Source: SZUA-442 sp963759175 (GTDB taxonomy: Bacteria > Actinomycetota > Acidimicrobiia > Spongiisociales > UBA5794). From it: a stretch of DNA of 64,000 nt. Positions within the stretch are counted from its first letter, which is position 1, and the number at the start of each line of letters is the position of its first letter. The translations under genes and the position numbers were made by a program. Below, in pieces: positions 24,500 to 32,632 of this stretch. Below the pieces are notes generated by a model that saw only the letters and a list, made by a program, of their open reading frames with translations, had not been told where the DNA came from and did no database searches. Location of the stretch: the NCBI GenBank assembly GCA_963759175.1, contig CAVWXP010000015.1, forward strand, positions 124,001 to 188,000, given 5' to 3'.

Positions 24500-25187
24500 A
24501 TCGTCGTCGTCGCCGAACGTAGGACGCGACGATGCCTGCACCACCGGCAACGACGCCTGCGGCGTAGAGGAGAACCGGTCCGCCGTCCAGTGAGATCCTC
24601 ATCGGTTCGGTGATCAGGCGCATGCCGCCGGCAACCGCGAGAGCGACGGATACAGGCGCACCCAGCGGGGGTCGTCCGCGTTGCTTCCAGATCGCCAGGG
24701 CGACGGCCCCGATCGCCAGGCCGAGTGCCGCATACAGCTCCACCGGGTGCCTCGTGATCGAGCTCCCCGGGAGGGCCCATGCCCAAGGAAGTGTCGACTC
24801 GGTGCCGAGGCAGGCGTTGGTCGGAAGACACCCCGCGTGCCACCCGGCGAGCGCTGCGAGCGCCGAGGGTGCGATCGCATCTGACGCCGCGATCAGGTCT
24901 CGCCGTGAGAGGAGTGCGAACACCGCCAACGTCGCCACCACGGCGGCTGCCGTCGACACGCCGGAGCGGATCAGGATGATCTGGAACGGATCAGTCAGCG
25001 GATTGATGCCTGCCGACACCATGGCGGTGATCCTGCCAACGAACAAGCCTGCGATCACCGAGGTCAACCCGGCGTCCCAGAGGTCCACGGCACAACCGGC
25101 GGCATTGCCGCGCGGTGCCTCCCACCGGAGCATCAACCAGAAGCCGGCGACGCTGAAGGCCGCCGCGGCGAGGAGGGTGAACTCCAT
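24483..25187 (-). CDS. Lgt-like (prolipoprotein diacylglyceryl transferase family) membrane protein
   Basis: 234 residues, about six or seven helices. RHPVELYAALGLAIG matches the Lgt segment RHP.QLYEA, and GLFVGRITAMVSAGINPL stands where Lgt has its GRIGNFINGE signature. The Asn/Glu of that signature are missing, so it may not transfer diacylglycerol and is better called Lgt-like. Cys-rich loop GCLPTNACLG is notable. Its ATG at 25187 overlaps the stop of the TlpA-like gene by 1 nt, so both are coexpressed, and its 3' end overlaps the convergent candidate selenoprotein. Confidence 0.7.
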   Translation of the reverse strand: MEFTLLAAAAFSVAGFWLMLRWEAPRGNAAGCAVDLWDAGLTSVIAGLFVGRITAMVSAGINPLTDPFQIILIRSGVSTAAAVVATLAVFALLSRRDLIAASDAIAPSALAALAGWHAGCLPTNACLGTESTLPWAWALPGSSITRHPVELYAALGLAIGAVALAIWKQRGRPPLGAPVSVALAVAGGMRLITEPMRISLDGGPVLLYAAGVVAGGAGIVASYVRRRRRSMTRG

Positions 25188-25663
25188 CAGCGATCGATCT
25201 CGTCGAGGTACCGCGCCATCGTCGGTTCGTCGATCACACCGAAGTGCAGGTACACGAGATCTCCGCCCTCGGCGTAGAAGAAGGTGAGCGGTACGCCCGA
25301 TGTACCGCCGAGGTCGATGGGGATCCTGCCGCCGCGATCGCCGTAGTGGGTCATGTCGGCGTCGGTGAGGAACTCGGCGATGAATGCTGCAGCGTCACCG
25401 TCGTCGTCCTTCACGTTCAGGCCGATGAACTCCACGTCGGGATGGCTGCGTGTCGCTGCGGCGACGATGGGGGCCTCACTGCGACACGGGAGGCACCACG
25501 AGGCCCACACGTTGACCACGGACGGTGAATCGGTGGCGACGATTGCCTCGAGTTCCTCCGTGGTGATGGTGAGGGGTGGGTCGGGGAGTGGTCCCGATGG
25601 TGTGGTCGAGCAGGCAGTCGACACAACGACCAGGGCGGCGACCATGAGCAGCAAGCGGCGCAT
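25187..25663 (-). CDS. TlpA-like thioredoxin-fold lipoprotein
   Basis: 158 residues. Lipoprotein signal ending VVVSTACS (Cys18), then a TlpA/ResA-type thioredoxin domain: PSVVNVWASWCLPCRSEAP with active-site Cys57 and Cys60, VEFIGLNVKDDDGDAAAF, and the cis-Pro segment TSGVPLTFFYAEGGD. It should reduce disulfides outside the membrane, for example in cytochrome c maturation or on partner lipoproteins. It begins only 11 nt after hisIE and is probably the next-to-last gene of the his operon transcript. Confidence 0.85.
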   Translation of the reverse strand: MRRLLLMVAALVVVSTACSTTPSGPLPDPPLTITTEELEAIVATDSPSVVNVWASWCLPCRSEAPIVAAATRSHPDVEFIGLNVKDDDGDAAAFIAEFLTDADMTHYGDRGGRIPIDLGGTSGVPLTFFYAEGGDLVYLHFGVIDEPTMARYLDEIDR

Positions 25664-25674
25664 CGTCGTCGAGG

Positions 25675-26301
25675 CTAGGTGGACGGGCGATCAACCATCC
25701 TGGAGCGCAGTTCGTGAGCGATGTCGCCGGTGTCGATGCCCGACGCACCGAGGAGGGCGAAGAGGTGGTAGATCAGGTCGGCCGACTCCTCCACGACTCG
25801 CTGGGCGGGCGCACCGGCGTCGAGATCCTTGACGGCGAATGCCGTCTCGCCTGCCTCCTCGAGGACCTTGCGAGCGGCGAGGTCCCGATCGAGGACGAGA
25901 CGCGCGGTGTAGGAGATCTCAGGGTCCGCCGAAGACCGCGAAGCCACGATGGCCGCAAGATCATCGATCGTGGCACCGAGGGAGTCGCGTGCCGGTCCGA
26001 AGCAGGTCTGTGCACCGGTGTGGCAGGTGGGGCCAGCCGGCGTGGCTTCGACGAGCAGGGCGTCGCGGTCGCAGTCGACCCTGATCGAGGTGACGGCGAG
26101 GGTGTTGCCGCTCGTTGCTCCCTTCCTCCACAGCTCGTTACGGCTCCGGCTCCAGAAGTGGGCGTATCCGGTCTCCTGTGTGGCGGCGAGGGCCTGGGCA
26201 TTCATGAAAGCCACCATGAGGACACTGCGCGATCCGGCATCCTGGACGATCGCCGTCACGAGGCCATCGGGTCCGGTAGTGAGGCTGGAGAAGTCGATCA
26301 T
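25675..26301 (-). CDS. hisI: bifunctional phosphoribosyl-AMP cyclohydrolase / phosphoribosyl-ATP pyrophosphatase
   Basis: 208 residues, a HisI-HisE fusion for histidine steps 3 and 2. The N-terminal cyclohydrolase has GYAHFWSRSRNELWRKG, RVDCDRDALLVEA and the zinc site THTG.. written here as PTCHTGAQTCF. After residue ~115, the HisE part has KVLEEAGETAFAVK and RVVEESADLIYHLFALL with the Glu cluster that binds Mg. It overlaps hisF by 4 bp. Confidence 0.95.
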   Translation of the reverse strand: MIDFSSLTTGPDGLVTAIVQDAGSRSVLMVAFMNAQALAATQETGYAHFWSRSRNELWRKGATSGNTLAVTSIRVDCDRDALLVEATPAGPTCHTGAQTCFGPARDSLGATIDDLAAIVASRSSADPEISYTARLVLDRDLAARKVLEEAGETAFAVKDLDAGAPAQRVVEESADLIYHLFALLGASGIDTGDIAHELRSRMVDRPST

Positions 26302-27059
26302 GCGACCTCCCGCACGGCGATGCCTCGTGTCGCGAGTTCCGCCTTGATCGATCCCACGGTGTAGTGGTCACGATGGAAGATCGAGGCTGCCAGCACGGCG
26401 TCTGCCCTGCCGGGCGCAAGTGCGTCCGCGAGGTGGTCGGGACCACCGGCGCCGCCGGATGCGATGATCGGGATGTCGACGCGATGCCGTACGGCTTCGA
26501 GGAGTTCGAGGTCGTAGCCAGCGTTCGTTCCGTCGCGATCCATCGACGTCAGGAGGATCTCGCCTGCCCCGAGGCGTGCTGCCCTCGCCGCCCACTCGAC
26601 CCCATCGATGCCGATGTCGGTTCGGCCCCCCTTGGTGTGGACCGTCCACCCCGAGGCTGTACGCCGGGCATCGATGGCCACGACCACGCATTGGGATCCG
26701 AAGGCGCGTGCGCAGGCAGCGATCAGGCGCGGGTTGCGCACGGCTGCGGAGTTCACCGCGACCTTGTCGGCTCCGGCACGCAGGGCGGCGCGCATGTCAG
26801 CGACGGAGCGGATGCCGCCACCGACGGTCAAGGGCACGAAGACGTGGGCGGCCGTTTCACGCACCGTTGCGAGCATGGTGGCGCGGCCATCGGATGTGGC
26901 GGTGATGTCGAGGAAGCAGATCTCGTCCGCTCCCGCCTCGGCATAGGCGGCCGCCATCGCGACAGGGTCGCCCTCGTCGACGAGGTCGATGAAGTTGGTT
27001 CCCTTGACGACCCTGCCGTCGGCGACGTCGAGGCACGGGATGATGCGCCTACGCAGCAC
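26298..27059 (-). CDS. hisF: imidazole glycerol phosphate synthase, cyclase subunit
   Basis: 253 residues, standard (beta/alpha)8 barrel. RIIPCLDVADGRVVKGTNF carries the catalytic Asp of strand 1, LTVGGGIRSVADMRAALRAG and VNSAAVRNPRLI the first phosphate site, and LLTSMDRDGTNAGYDLELL the second catalytic Asp. It uses ammonia from HisH to close the imidazole ring. It overlaps hisH by 11 bp and hisI by 4 bp. Confidence 0.95.
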   Translation of the reverse strand: MLRRRIIPCLDVADGRVVKGTNFIDLVDEGDPVAMAAAYAEAGADEICFLDITATSDGRATMLATVRETAAHVFVPLTVGGGIRSVADMRAALRAGADKVAVNSAAVRNPRLIAACARAFGSQCVVVAIDARRTASGWTVHTKGGRTDIGIDGVEWAARAARLGAGEILLTSMDRDGTNAGYDLELLEAVRHRVDIPIIASGGAGGPDHLADALAPGRADAVLAASIFHRDHYTVGSIKAELATRGIAVREVA

Positions 27060-27660
27060 GACGATGGTCCTTGCACTCGTCGACGAATCGCTCCAGGACG
27101 GCGATTCCGGCAGGTCCCGAGCGTTCGGGATGGAACTGGAGGCCCGCGATGCGTCCCCGTCGCACCGAAGCCGGGAACCGATCGGTGTCGTGGGTCGTCC
27201 AGCCGGTCACGATCGCTCGATCGACGGGCTCGGCAACGTAGCTGTGGACGAAGTAGAAGGTCGGGGATCCGGTGGCGGGGAGGAGGGGATCGGAGGCCTC
27301 CTCGATCGTGTTCCATCCCATGTGGGGGAGTGTGGACGCCCGGATGCGCCGGACGGAGCCGGGGATGAGCCCGAGGCATGTCGTGTCGTCCTCATCGGAC
27401 CTCTCGAACAGCAGTTGGAGCCCGACACAGACACCGAGGAGGGGTCCGGGGTAGGTGCGAAGCGGGCCGACGAGTCGGCGTCGCCGCAAGGTGCGCATGG
27501 CCGCACCGGTGGCACCGACGCCCGGCAGGACGACGCCGTCGAAGGGCTCGAGGTCCCGTCCCTCGTCGATCCGTACTGCCGTGGCGCCGACGTCCTCCAA
27601 CGCCTGCTCCATGGATACGAGGTTGCCGGCTCCGTGGTCGATCACGGCGATGCGAATCAC
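27049..27660 (-). CDS. hisH: imidazole glycerol phosphate synthase, glutaminase subunit
   Basis: 203 residues. Class I glutamine amidotransferase: IAVIDHGAGNL at the start, PGPLLGVCVGLQLLFE with the nucleophile Cys, and GLQFHPERSG with catalytic His and Glu. The GTG start at 27660 overlaps the hisB stop (ATGTGA). It feeds ammonia to HisF. Confidence 0.95.
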   Translation of the reverse strand: MIRIAVIDHGAGNLVSMEQALEDVGATAVRIDEGRDLEPFDGVVLPGVGATGAAMRTLRRRRLVGPLRTYPGPLLGVCVGLQLLFERSDEDDTTCLGLIPGSVRRIRASTLPHMGWNTIEEASDPLLPATGSPTFYFVHSYVAEPVDRAIVTGWTTHDTDRFPASVRRGRIAGLQFHPERSGPAGIAVLERFVDECKDHRRAA

Positions 27661-28242
27661 ATCGCCCCCTTGGTGGAGGCGATCCCCTGTCGACGCGGAT
27701 CGTGTTCGATGGCCGATCGCAGCGCCCTCGCCAGTGCCTTGAAAGCGGCCTCGGCGATGTGGTGGTCGTTGCGGCCGGATGCGCTGAGGTGCACCGAAAC
27801 GCGAGCGGTCCTGGCGAACGCCTCGAGTGCGTGGTCGATCATCTGTGTCGACAGGTTCCCCGATCCGATCGGATCGGAGGTCGAGGTCGATCACGGCGTA
27901 GCTCCGTCCGCCGACGTCGATCGCGCAGGCCGCGATCGCCTCATCCATCGGGATGGAGGCATCGCCGTAGCGAACGATCCCCGATCGGTCCCCGAGGGCG
28001 ACGTCGATGGCCTCACCGAGCACGAGCATCGAGTCCTCGACGGTGTGGTGGTCGTCGACGTGGAGATCTCCCTCGGTGGTCAGTTCGATGTCGACGAGGG
28101 AGTGATGGGCCAGCGCGGTCAGGAGGTGGTCGAACATGCCGATGCCGGTGGCGATGGTGCTCGTACCCGTGCCATCGAGGTCGATGCGCACGTGCACCGT
28201 GGTTTCCTTCGTCGTCCGCGTCCGGTCTGCCGTTCTCGTCAT
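27657..28242 (-). CDS. hisB: imidazoleglycerol-phosphate dehydratase (one frameshift)
   Basis: About 194 residues after skipping one base. The first part has TGIGMFDHLLTALAHHSLVD and DDHHTVEDSMLVLGEAIDVA, the Mn-binding His/Glu motifs. A CCCC run at 27858-27861 (GGGG in the gene) breaks the frame after DLRSDRIG; it resumes as NLSTQMIDHALEAFA and continues to SGRNDHHIAEAAFKALARAL, the second metal site, ending STKGAM. Total length is normal for monofunctional HisB, and both halves are fully conserved, so a sequence insertion is likelier than a dead gene. Confidence 0.9.
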
Positions 28243-29291
28243 GAGTGCCTCCTGATGGCCTCGATGAGCCTGTCGTTCTCTCCTCGGGCACGCACCGTGA
28301 AGCGGAGGTGGTTACCCAATGGTCCATCGGCTGGGAACCGTCGCACCACGAGACCCTCCGTCATGAGTGCGTCCGCCAGTGCTCCCGCATGCGGCCCGAC
28401 TTCGCACAGGACGAAGTTGGCGACCGAATCAGCACCGACCACCATGCCGCTGTCGGCGAGGGCGTCGGCGAAGCGGCTCCGCTCCCTGACGATCCGGTCG
28501 ACGTGCCTGCGCATCCTGGTCGGTGTGGCCAGAGCGGAGGCCGCGATCTCGGCGGACAACGATGCAATCGAACCCGGCGGCCGGATGCCGTCGAGCTCAT
28601 CGGCGAGGGCGGGGGAGGTCAGGGCGAACCCCACCCGGAGGGCGGCGAGACCGAAGCCCTTGCTCATCGTGTGGCAGACGATCACGTTGTCGTAGCGCTG
28701 CACCCACGGTGACCAGCGGTCCTCGGTGAACTCGGCGTAGGCGGCGTCGATGACGACGACGCCGCGCGCCGATTCGACGATCTCGATGATGTCGCGGTCG
28801 CCGATGCGGTGTCCGGTCGGGTTGTTCGGGACACACAGCCATGTCACGTCCGAGGTCTCCGCTGCCACGGACAGGGCGTCGAGCGGGACGGCGAAGCCCG
28901 GTGCCGGGCACGGGACCGGCACGAACTCGCCCCCGAGCTGGCGGGTGGCGATCTCGTAGAGCGGGTAGGTGGGCACCGCCGCCGTCGAGCGGGTACCCGG
29001 GCCGAGGAAGGCCTTTGCGACCAGGAGGATGATCTCATCGATGCCTGCGCCCGGCACGATCTGGCGTGGATCGGCGTCGAGGTACTCGGCAGCGGCCGCA
29101 CGGAGCGGTCCATAGGACGCGGCAGGGTACTCATTGAGTCCCTGCGCGAGCGGTCCGATCAGGCCGGGCGCCCAGTCGGTGGAGAACGGTGACGTGTTCT
29201 GGTCGAAACGGACGACATCGCTCGCTCGGAGGCCGAACCTGGTGGCGATCTCGGCAGTGGTGGGCTGCCACCGGTACCGCGGGGCGGTCAC
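28239..29291 (-). CDS. hisC: histidinol-phosphate aminotransferase
   Basis: 350 residues, fold-type I PLP enzyme. FDQNTSPFSTDW and GLNEYPAASYGPLRAAAAEY near the start, CVPNNPTGHRIGDRD (Asn contacting PLP), VVIDAAYAEFTEDRW (Asp/Tyr) and CHTMSKGFGLAALRVGFA with the Schiff-base Lys. The GTG at 29291 overlaps the hisD stop by 4 bp (GTGA) and its stop overlaps hisB (ATGA). Confidence 0.95.
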   Translation of the reverse strand: MTAPRYRWQPTTAEIATRFGLRASDVVRFDQNTSPFSTDWAPGLIGPLAQGLNEYPAASYGPLRAAAAEYLDADPRQIVPGAGIDEIILLVAKAFLGPGTRSTAAVPTYPLYEIATRQLGGEFVPVPCPAPGFAVPLDALSVAAETSDVTWLCVPNNPTGHRIGDRDIIEIVESARGVVVIDAAYAEFTEDRWSPWVQRYDNVIVCHTMSKGFGLAALRVGFALTSPALADELDGIRPPGSIASLSAEIAASALATPTRMRRHVDRIVRERSRFADALADSGMVVGADSVANFVLCEVGPHAGALADALMTEGLVVRRFPADGPLGNHLRFTVRARGENDRLIEAIRRHS

Positions 29292-30592
29292 GGGCGTGCC
29301 CCGAGTCGGATGAGGACCGAGTGGGCGTGGGCGGTGAAACCCTCGGCAGCGGCCACCAGGGTGATGGTCGGCGCCAACGCCTCGAGGCCCTCCCTGGTGA
29401 GTGTCTGGATCTGTCGCCATGATCCGAAGTCCTCGACACCCAGCGGTCCATAGGCCCTCGCGAGGCCTCCGGTCGGCAGCACGTGGTTGGCCCCTGTTGC
29501 GTAGTCGCCCGCTGCCTCGGGTGTCCAATGCCCGACGAACACCGATCCGGCGTTCGGGATGTCGCGCGCGACGGATCCGGCGTTGCGCGTATGGATCGAC
29601 AGGTGTTCGGGCGCCCATGCATTTGCGAAGGCTGCCGCGGCGTCCAGATCGTCGGCGACCACCACCACGCCATGGTCCGAGAGGGCGGCGCCGATGGTGT
29701 CGGCACGCTCGAGCGTCGGGAGTTGGCGGCCGATCTCCGCCACGACGGCATCGGCCGTGGCATCACCCACCACGATGAGCGCGACAGCGGACTCCTCGCC
29801 GTGTTCGGCCTGGCACATGACATCGGCGGCGACGATCGCAGGATCGGCCGAGGCGTCGACCAGGACGGCTGCCTCGCTCGGTCCGGCGGGCAGGTCGATA
29901 CCAACGGCGCCGAAGACGGCGAGTTTCGCCGCCGTCACCCACGGTCCGCCGGGTCCGACGATCTTGTCGACGGCTTCGACGCTCTCCGTGCCGTAGGCAA
30001 GCGCTCCGACGGCCTGGGCCCCACCCATGGCGTAGACGGCGTCGACGTCGAGAAGGTCCGCAGCGGCGAGGACCACAGGATCGACCGTTCCATCCGGTCG
30101 CGCCGGTGTTGCGACCACGATGCGCCCCACACCTGCGATACGCGCCGGCACGACACCCATGATGAGCGAAGACGGGTACAACCCACGACCACCCGGGACG
30201 TACGCTCCCACCGACGAGAGGGGTGTCCACACCCGCTCGACCGTGATCCCGACACCCGGGGTCACTACGGCGTCGAGGGGTCGCTGCGATGCGTGGACGG
30301 CCGTGACGTTGGTGATGGCGTGTTCCAGGGCCTCGAGGAGATCCGGATCGACCGCCGATCGGGAGTCGGCGATCGTCTGTCGGCTCACGGCGATCGCGCC
30401 GTTCGCGAGCTGGCCCCCGTGGATCGCCCCGTGGTGGCGGAGGGCGATGTCTCCGCGAGCAGCAACGTCCGCCACGATCGCCGTCGCATCGGCGAGGACG
30501 GACGGATCGGGCACAGCGTGGCGCGTCGTCAACGACCGCACCTGTGGGGGAGCGAGCGACGAGAGGTGAACTCGCCGGATGGTTGGTGTCAT
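29288..30592 (-). CDS. hisD: histidinol dehydrogenase
   Basis: 434 residues. VGAYVPGGRGLYPSSLIMG (NAD-binding signature), DKIVGPGGPWVTAAK, GIDLPAGPSEAAVLVD with the zinc/substrate region, AEHGEESAVALIVV and the catalytic Glu-His pair in APEHLSIHT are all in place. It oxidises histidinol to histidine. The ATG at 30592 overlaps the hisG stop; the longer frame upstream is ignored. The 4-bp overlap with hisC indicates coupling. Confidence 0.95.
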   Translation of the reverse strand: MTPTIRRVHLSSLAPPQVRSLTTRHAVPDPSVLADATAIVADVAARGDIALRHHGAIHGGQLANGAIAVSRQTIADSRSAVDPDLLEALEHAITNVTAVHASQRPLDAVVTPGVGITVERVWTPLSSVGAYVPGGRGLYPSSLIMGVVPARIAGVGRIVVATPARPDGTVDPVVLAAADLLDVDAVYAMGGAQAVGALAYGTESVEAVDKIVGPGGPWVTAAKLAVFGAVGIDLPAGPSEAAVLVDASADPAIVAADVMCQAEHGEESAVALIVVGDATADAVVAEIGRQLPTLERADTIGAALSDHGVVVVADDLDAAAAFANAWAPEHLSIHTRNAGSVARDIPNAGSVFVGHWTPEAAGDYATGANHVLPTGGLARAYGPLGVEDFGSWRQIQTLTREGLEALAPTITLVAAAEGFTAHAHSVLIRLGARP

Positions 30593-31437
30593 GCGAGGAC
30601 CTGTTGGACCGGGAGGACGAGGATTCCACTCGCCCCCGCCGCCTTGAGCTTCGGCAGGACGTGCCACACGTCGGCTCCATCGACGACGGAGTGGATGGCG
30701 ACCATGCCAGCCTCGGTGAGAGGGACCACGGTCGGTGCCTCCATGCCGGGGATCAGTTCGGCGATCCTCTCGACACGATCCACGGGTGCGTTCATCACGA
30801 GGTAGCGCTTCCTGCGGGCCGTCATGGCCGAGCTCAGCATCGTCACCACCGTCGATGCCGTCGATGTCCTCTCCGATCCGGTGCGCTCGACCAGCACCGC
30901 TTGGGAGGCGAGCAGGGTCTCGACGGGTCGGAGACCGTTGACCATCATCGTCGAACCGGTGGAGACGAGGTCGGCGACGGCGTCGGCGATGTCGAGCTTC
31001 GGGGCGACCTCGACCGATCCGGCGAGTGGCACCGTCGTCACCGAGATGCCCTTGCCCTCGAAGAAGGCTGCGACCGTTGCCGGGTGGGAGGTCGCCACCC
31101 GCAGCCCGTCGAAGTCGTCGATGGTCTGTACGGCGCTCCGGTCGGGGACGGCGGCAACGAGCGCACATCGACCGAAGCCGAGATCGAGGACGATGTCCAC
31201 CGGTGCTGCCATCTCGCGGATCATGTCCAGACCGGTGACCCCGAGGTCGGCCACACCGTCTGCGACCAGTTCGCCGACGTCCTTGGCACGCACGAACAGG
31301 AGCTCGATCGGCGCATCGAGCACGGGTACCGACAAGCTCCGTTCGGTGCGTTCGAACCGGAATCCTGCCTGCCGGAACAGCTCCGTGGCCGGTTGGTCCA
31401 ACCTGCCCTTGTTGGGGAGGGCGATCTTGATCGTCAT
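30589..31437 (-). CDS. hisG: ATP phosphoribosyltransferase, long form
   Basis: 282 residues, the long HisG with a C-terminal regulatory domain (residues ~215-282) that normally allows histidine feedback inhibition. IALPNKGRLDQPATELFRQ opens the protein, DLGVTGLDMI and ADAVADLVSTGSTMMVNGL carry the PRPP loop. It commits the pathway. The ATG at 31437 lies in an ATGA-type overlap with the yerC-like gene upstream. Confidence 0.95.
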   Translation of the reverse strand: MTIKIALPNKGRLDQPATELFRQAGFRFERTERSLSVPVLDAPIELLFVRAKDVGELVADGVADLGVTGLDMIREMAAPVDIVLDLGFGRCALVAAVPDRSAVQTIDDFDGLRVATSHPATVAAFFEGKGISVTTVPLAGSVEVAPKLDIADAVADLVSTGSTMMVNGLRPVETLLASQAVLVERTGSERTSTASTVVTMLSSAMTARRKRYLVMNAPVDRVERIAELIPGMEAPTVVPLTEAGMVAIHSVVDGADVWHVLPKLKAAGASGILVLPVQQVLA

Positions 31438-31754
31438 GTGAGGTCCTCTCGGGGCATGCCCTGGCGATCCAGGGCCTCGACGTATCCGCCGGTGCCATGT
31501 CGTAGCCACTGAGCTATCCGGGTGATGGTCGCCGTCGAAACCCCGGTGAGGTCATGGATGTCGCGATAGGAGCGACCCTCGGCGAGCCGTTGCACCACCT
31601 CCCAGCGCGATGCCATCTCATCGAGTTCGTGGCGGGTACACAGGTCGCGGAAGAATCGAGCGGCCTCGTCGCGATCCGTCAGGCCGACGATGGCATCCAT
31701 CAGCGAGGCGGTCGAGGCATTGCGCCAGTCGTCGTTCGTCTGTGGTGTGGCCAT
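31434..31754 (-). CDS. YerC/YecD-type TrpR-superfamily regulator at the head of the his operon
   Basis: 106 residues. LCTRHELDEMASRWEVVQRL and GRSYRDIHDLTGVSTATITRIAQWL form the TrpR-like helix-turn-helix of the YerC/YecD family. Its position as first gene of hisGDCBHFIE, with a 4-bp overlap to hisG, and a 30-bp palindrome between it and divergent hisA point to histidine-linked autoregulation (inference). GGAGGG lies 6 nt before the ATG. Confidence 0.85.
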   Translation of the reverse strand: MATPQTNDDWRNASTASLMDAIVGLTDRDEAARFFRDLCTRHELDEMASRWEVVQRLAEGRSYRDIHDLTGVSTATITRIAQWLRHGTGGYVEALDRQGMPREDLT

Positions 31755-31780
31755 TCGGTACCCTCCGAGCGAGCCGCTCA

Positions 31781-31810
31781 GTGTATCAGCGTTATAGCAC
31801 GTTAATACAC
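31781..31810. promoter_or_regulatory. 30-bp palindromic candidate operator between yerC-his operon and hisA
   Basis: GTGTATCAGCGT-TATAGC-ACGTTAATACAC: the 12-nt arms match at 10 of 12 positions around a 6-nt centre. It is AT-rich against the local background and overlaps -10-like elements on both strands (TATAGC / TATAAC). Sited 27 bp before yerC and 50 bp before hisA, it can control both transcripts. TrpR-family operators are dyads of similar size. Confidence 0.6.
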
Positions 31811-31860
31811 TTCGGTGCGATAGCATGCGCGCGTCCAGTTGCCGGATCGCAGGAGCGTGC

Positions 31861-32596
31861 ATGGATCTCATCCCCGCCATCGACATCCTCGATGGATCCG
31901 TCGTGAGGTTGCTCAAGGGCGACTACGGAGCGGTGACGCGTTACGACGGTGATCCCGTCGAGGTGGCGTCGGATTTCCTCGCCCAGGGAGCAACGCTGGT
32001 CCACGTGGTCGACCTCGATGCAGCGCGCGGTCGGCCGCGCAGCCTCGCGGCGCTCCACGCCCTCGGTGCCGCAGGGGTGCCGTTCCAGGCCGGCGGGGGA
32101 GTGCGAACGCCAGACGATGCCGAAGTGACGATGGATGCCGGTGCGCGCCGCGTGGTCGTCGGCTCGGCGTTGATCGATGGCGAAGGCGTGGCGGAGGCCA
32201 TCGTCGAACGTATCGGTGCGCGACAGGTCGTTGCGGCGATCGACGTGGCTGACGGGCGGGCCAGGGGCTCGGGATGGCTCGACGCCGGGACGCCGACCTC
32301 CGACATCGTGCGCCGCGTCAGTGATCTCGGGGTACCCAGGGCGCTCGTCACCGGTATCGACCGTGATGGGACCTTGGAGGGACCCGATACCGATCTGCTC
32401 GAACAGGTCGCCGGCATGGCTCCGGGCATGGCCCTCATCGCCTCGGGAGGTGTCGGGAGCCTCGACGACCTCGCCATGTTGGCCTACGAGACGCGGTGCG
32501 AGGCCGCAGATCGTGGGCAAGGCGCTCTACGAGCGACGGTTCAGTGTCACCGAGGCGCTTGCGGTCCTGGCCGGCCACGGTGGAGCCGGTCGGTGA
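31861..32596 (+). CDS. hisA: ProFAR isomerase HisA (one frameshift)
   Basis: About 245 residues after skipping one base near 32508. The first part has DLIPAIDILDGSVVRLLKGD with the catalytic Asp, FQAGGGVRTPDDAEVTMDAG, and ALVTGIDRDGTLEGPD with the second Asp, up to LIASGGVGSLDDLAML. The frame then breaks at GAGGCCGCAGATC; removing one base gives EAAIVGKALYERRFSVTEAL, the normal HisA ending, to TGA at 32596. AGGAG precedes the ATG. In many actinobacteria hisA lies inside the operon; here it is divergent from it. Confidence 0.9.
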
Positions 32597-32618
32597 GGAG
32601 CCCGATGGGCCCCTCACC
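32592..32618. terminator. hairpin between convergent hisA and surface-protein gene
   Basis: GGTGAGG (32592-32598) pairs with CCTCACC (32612-32618), and GCCC (32600-32603) with GGGC (32607-32610) around GAT, with one unpaired base on each side. It overlaps the hisA stop codon and precedes the 3' end of the convergent gene; a tail-less terminator is likely. Confidence 0.55.
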
Positions 32619-32632
32619 GCTCGACACCACGA

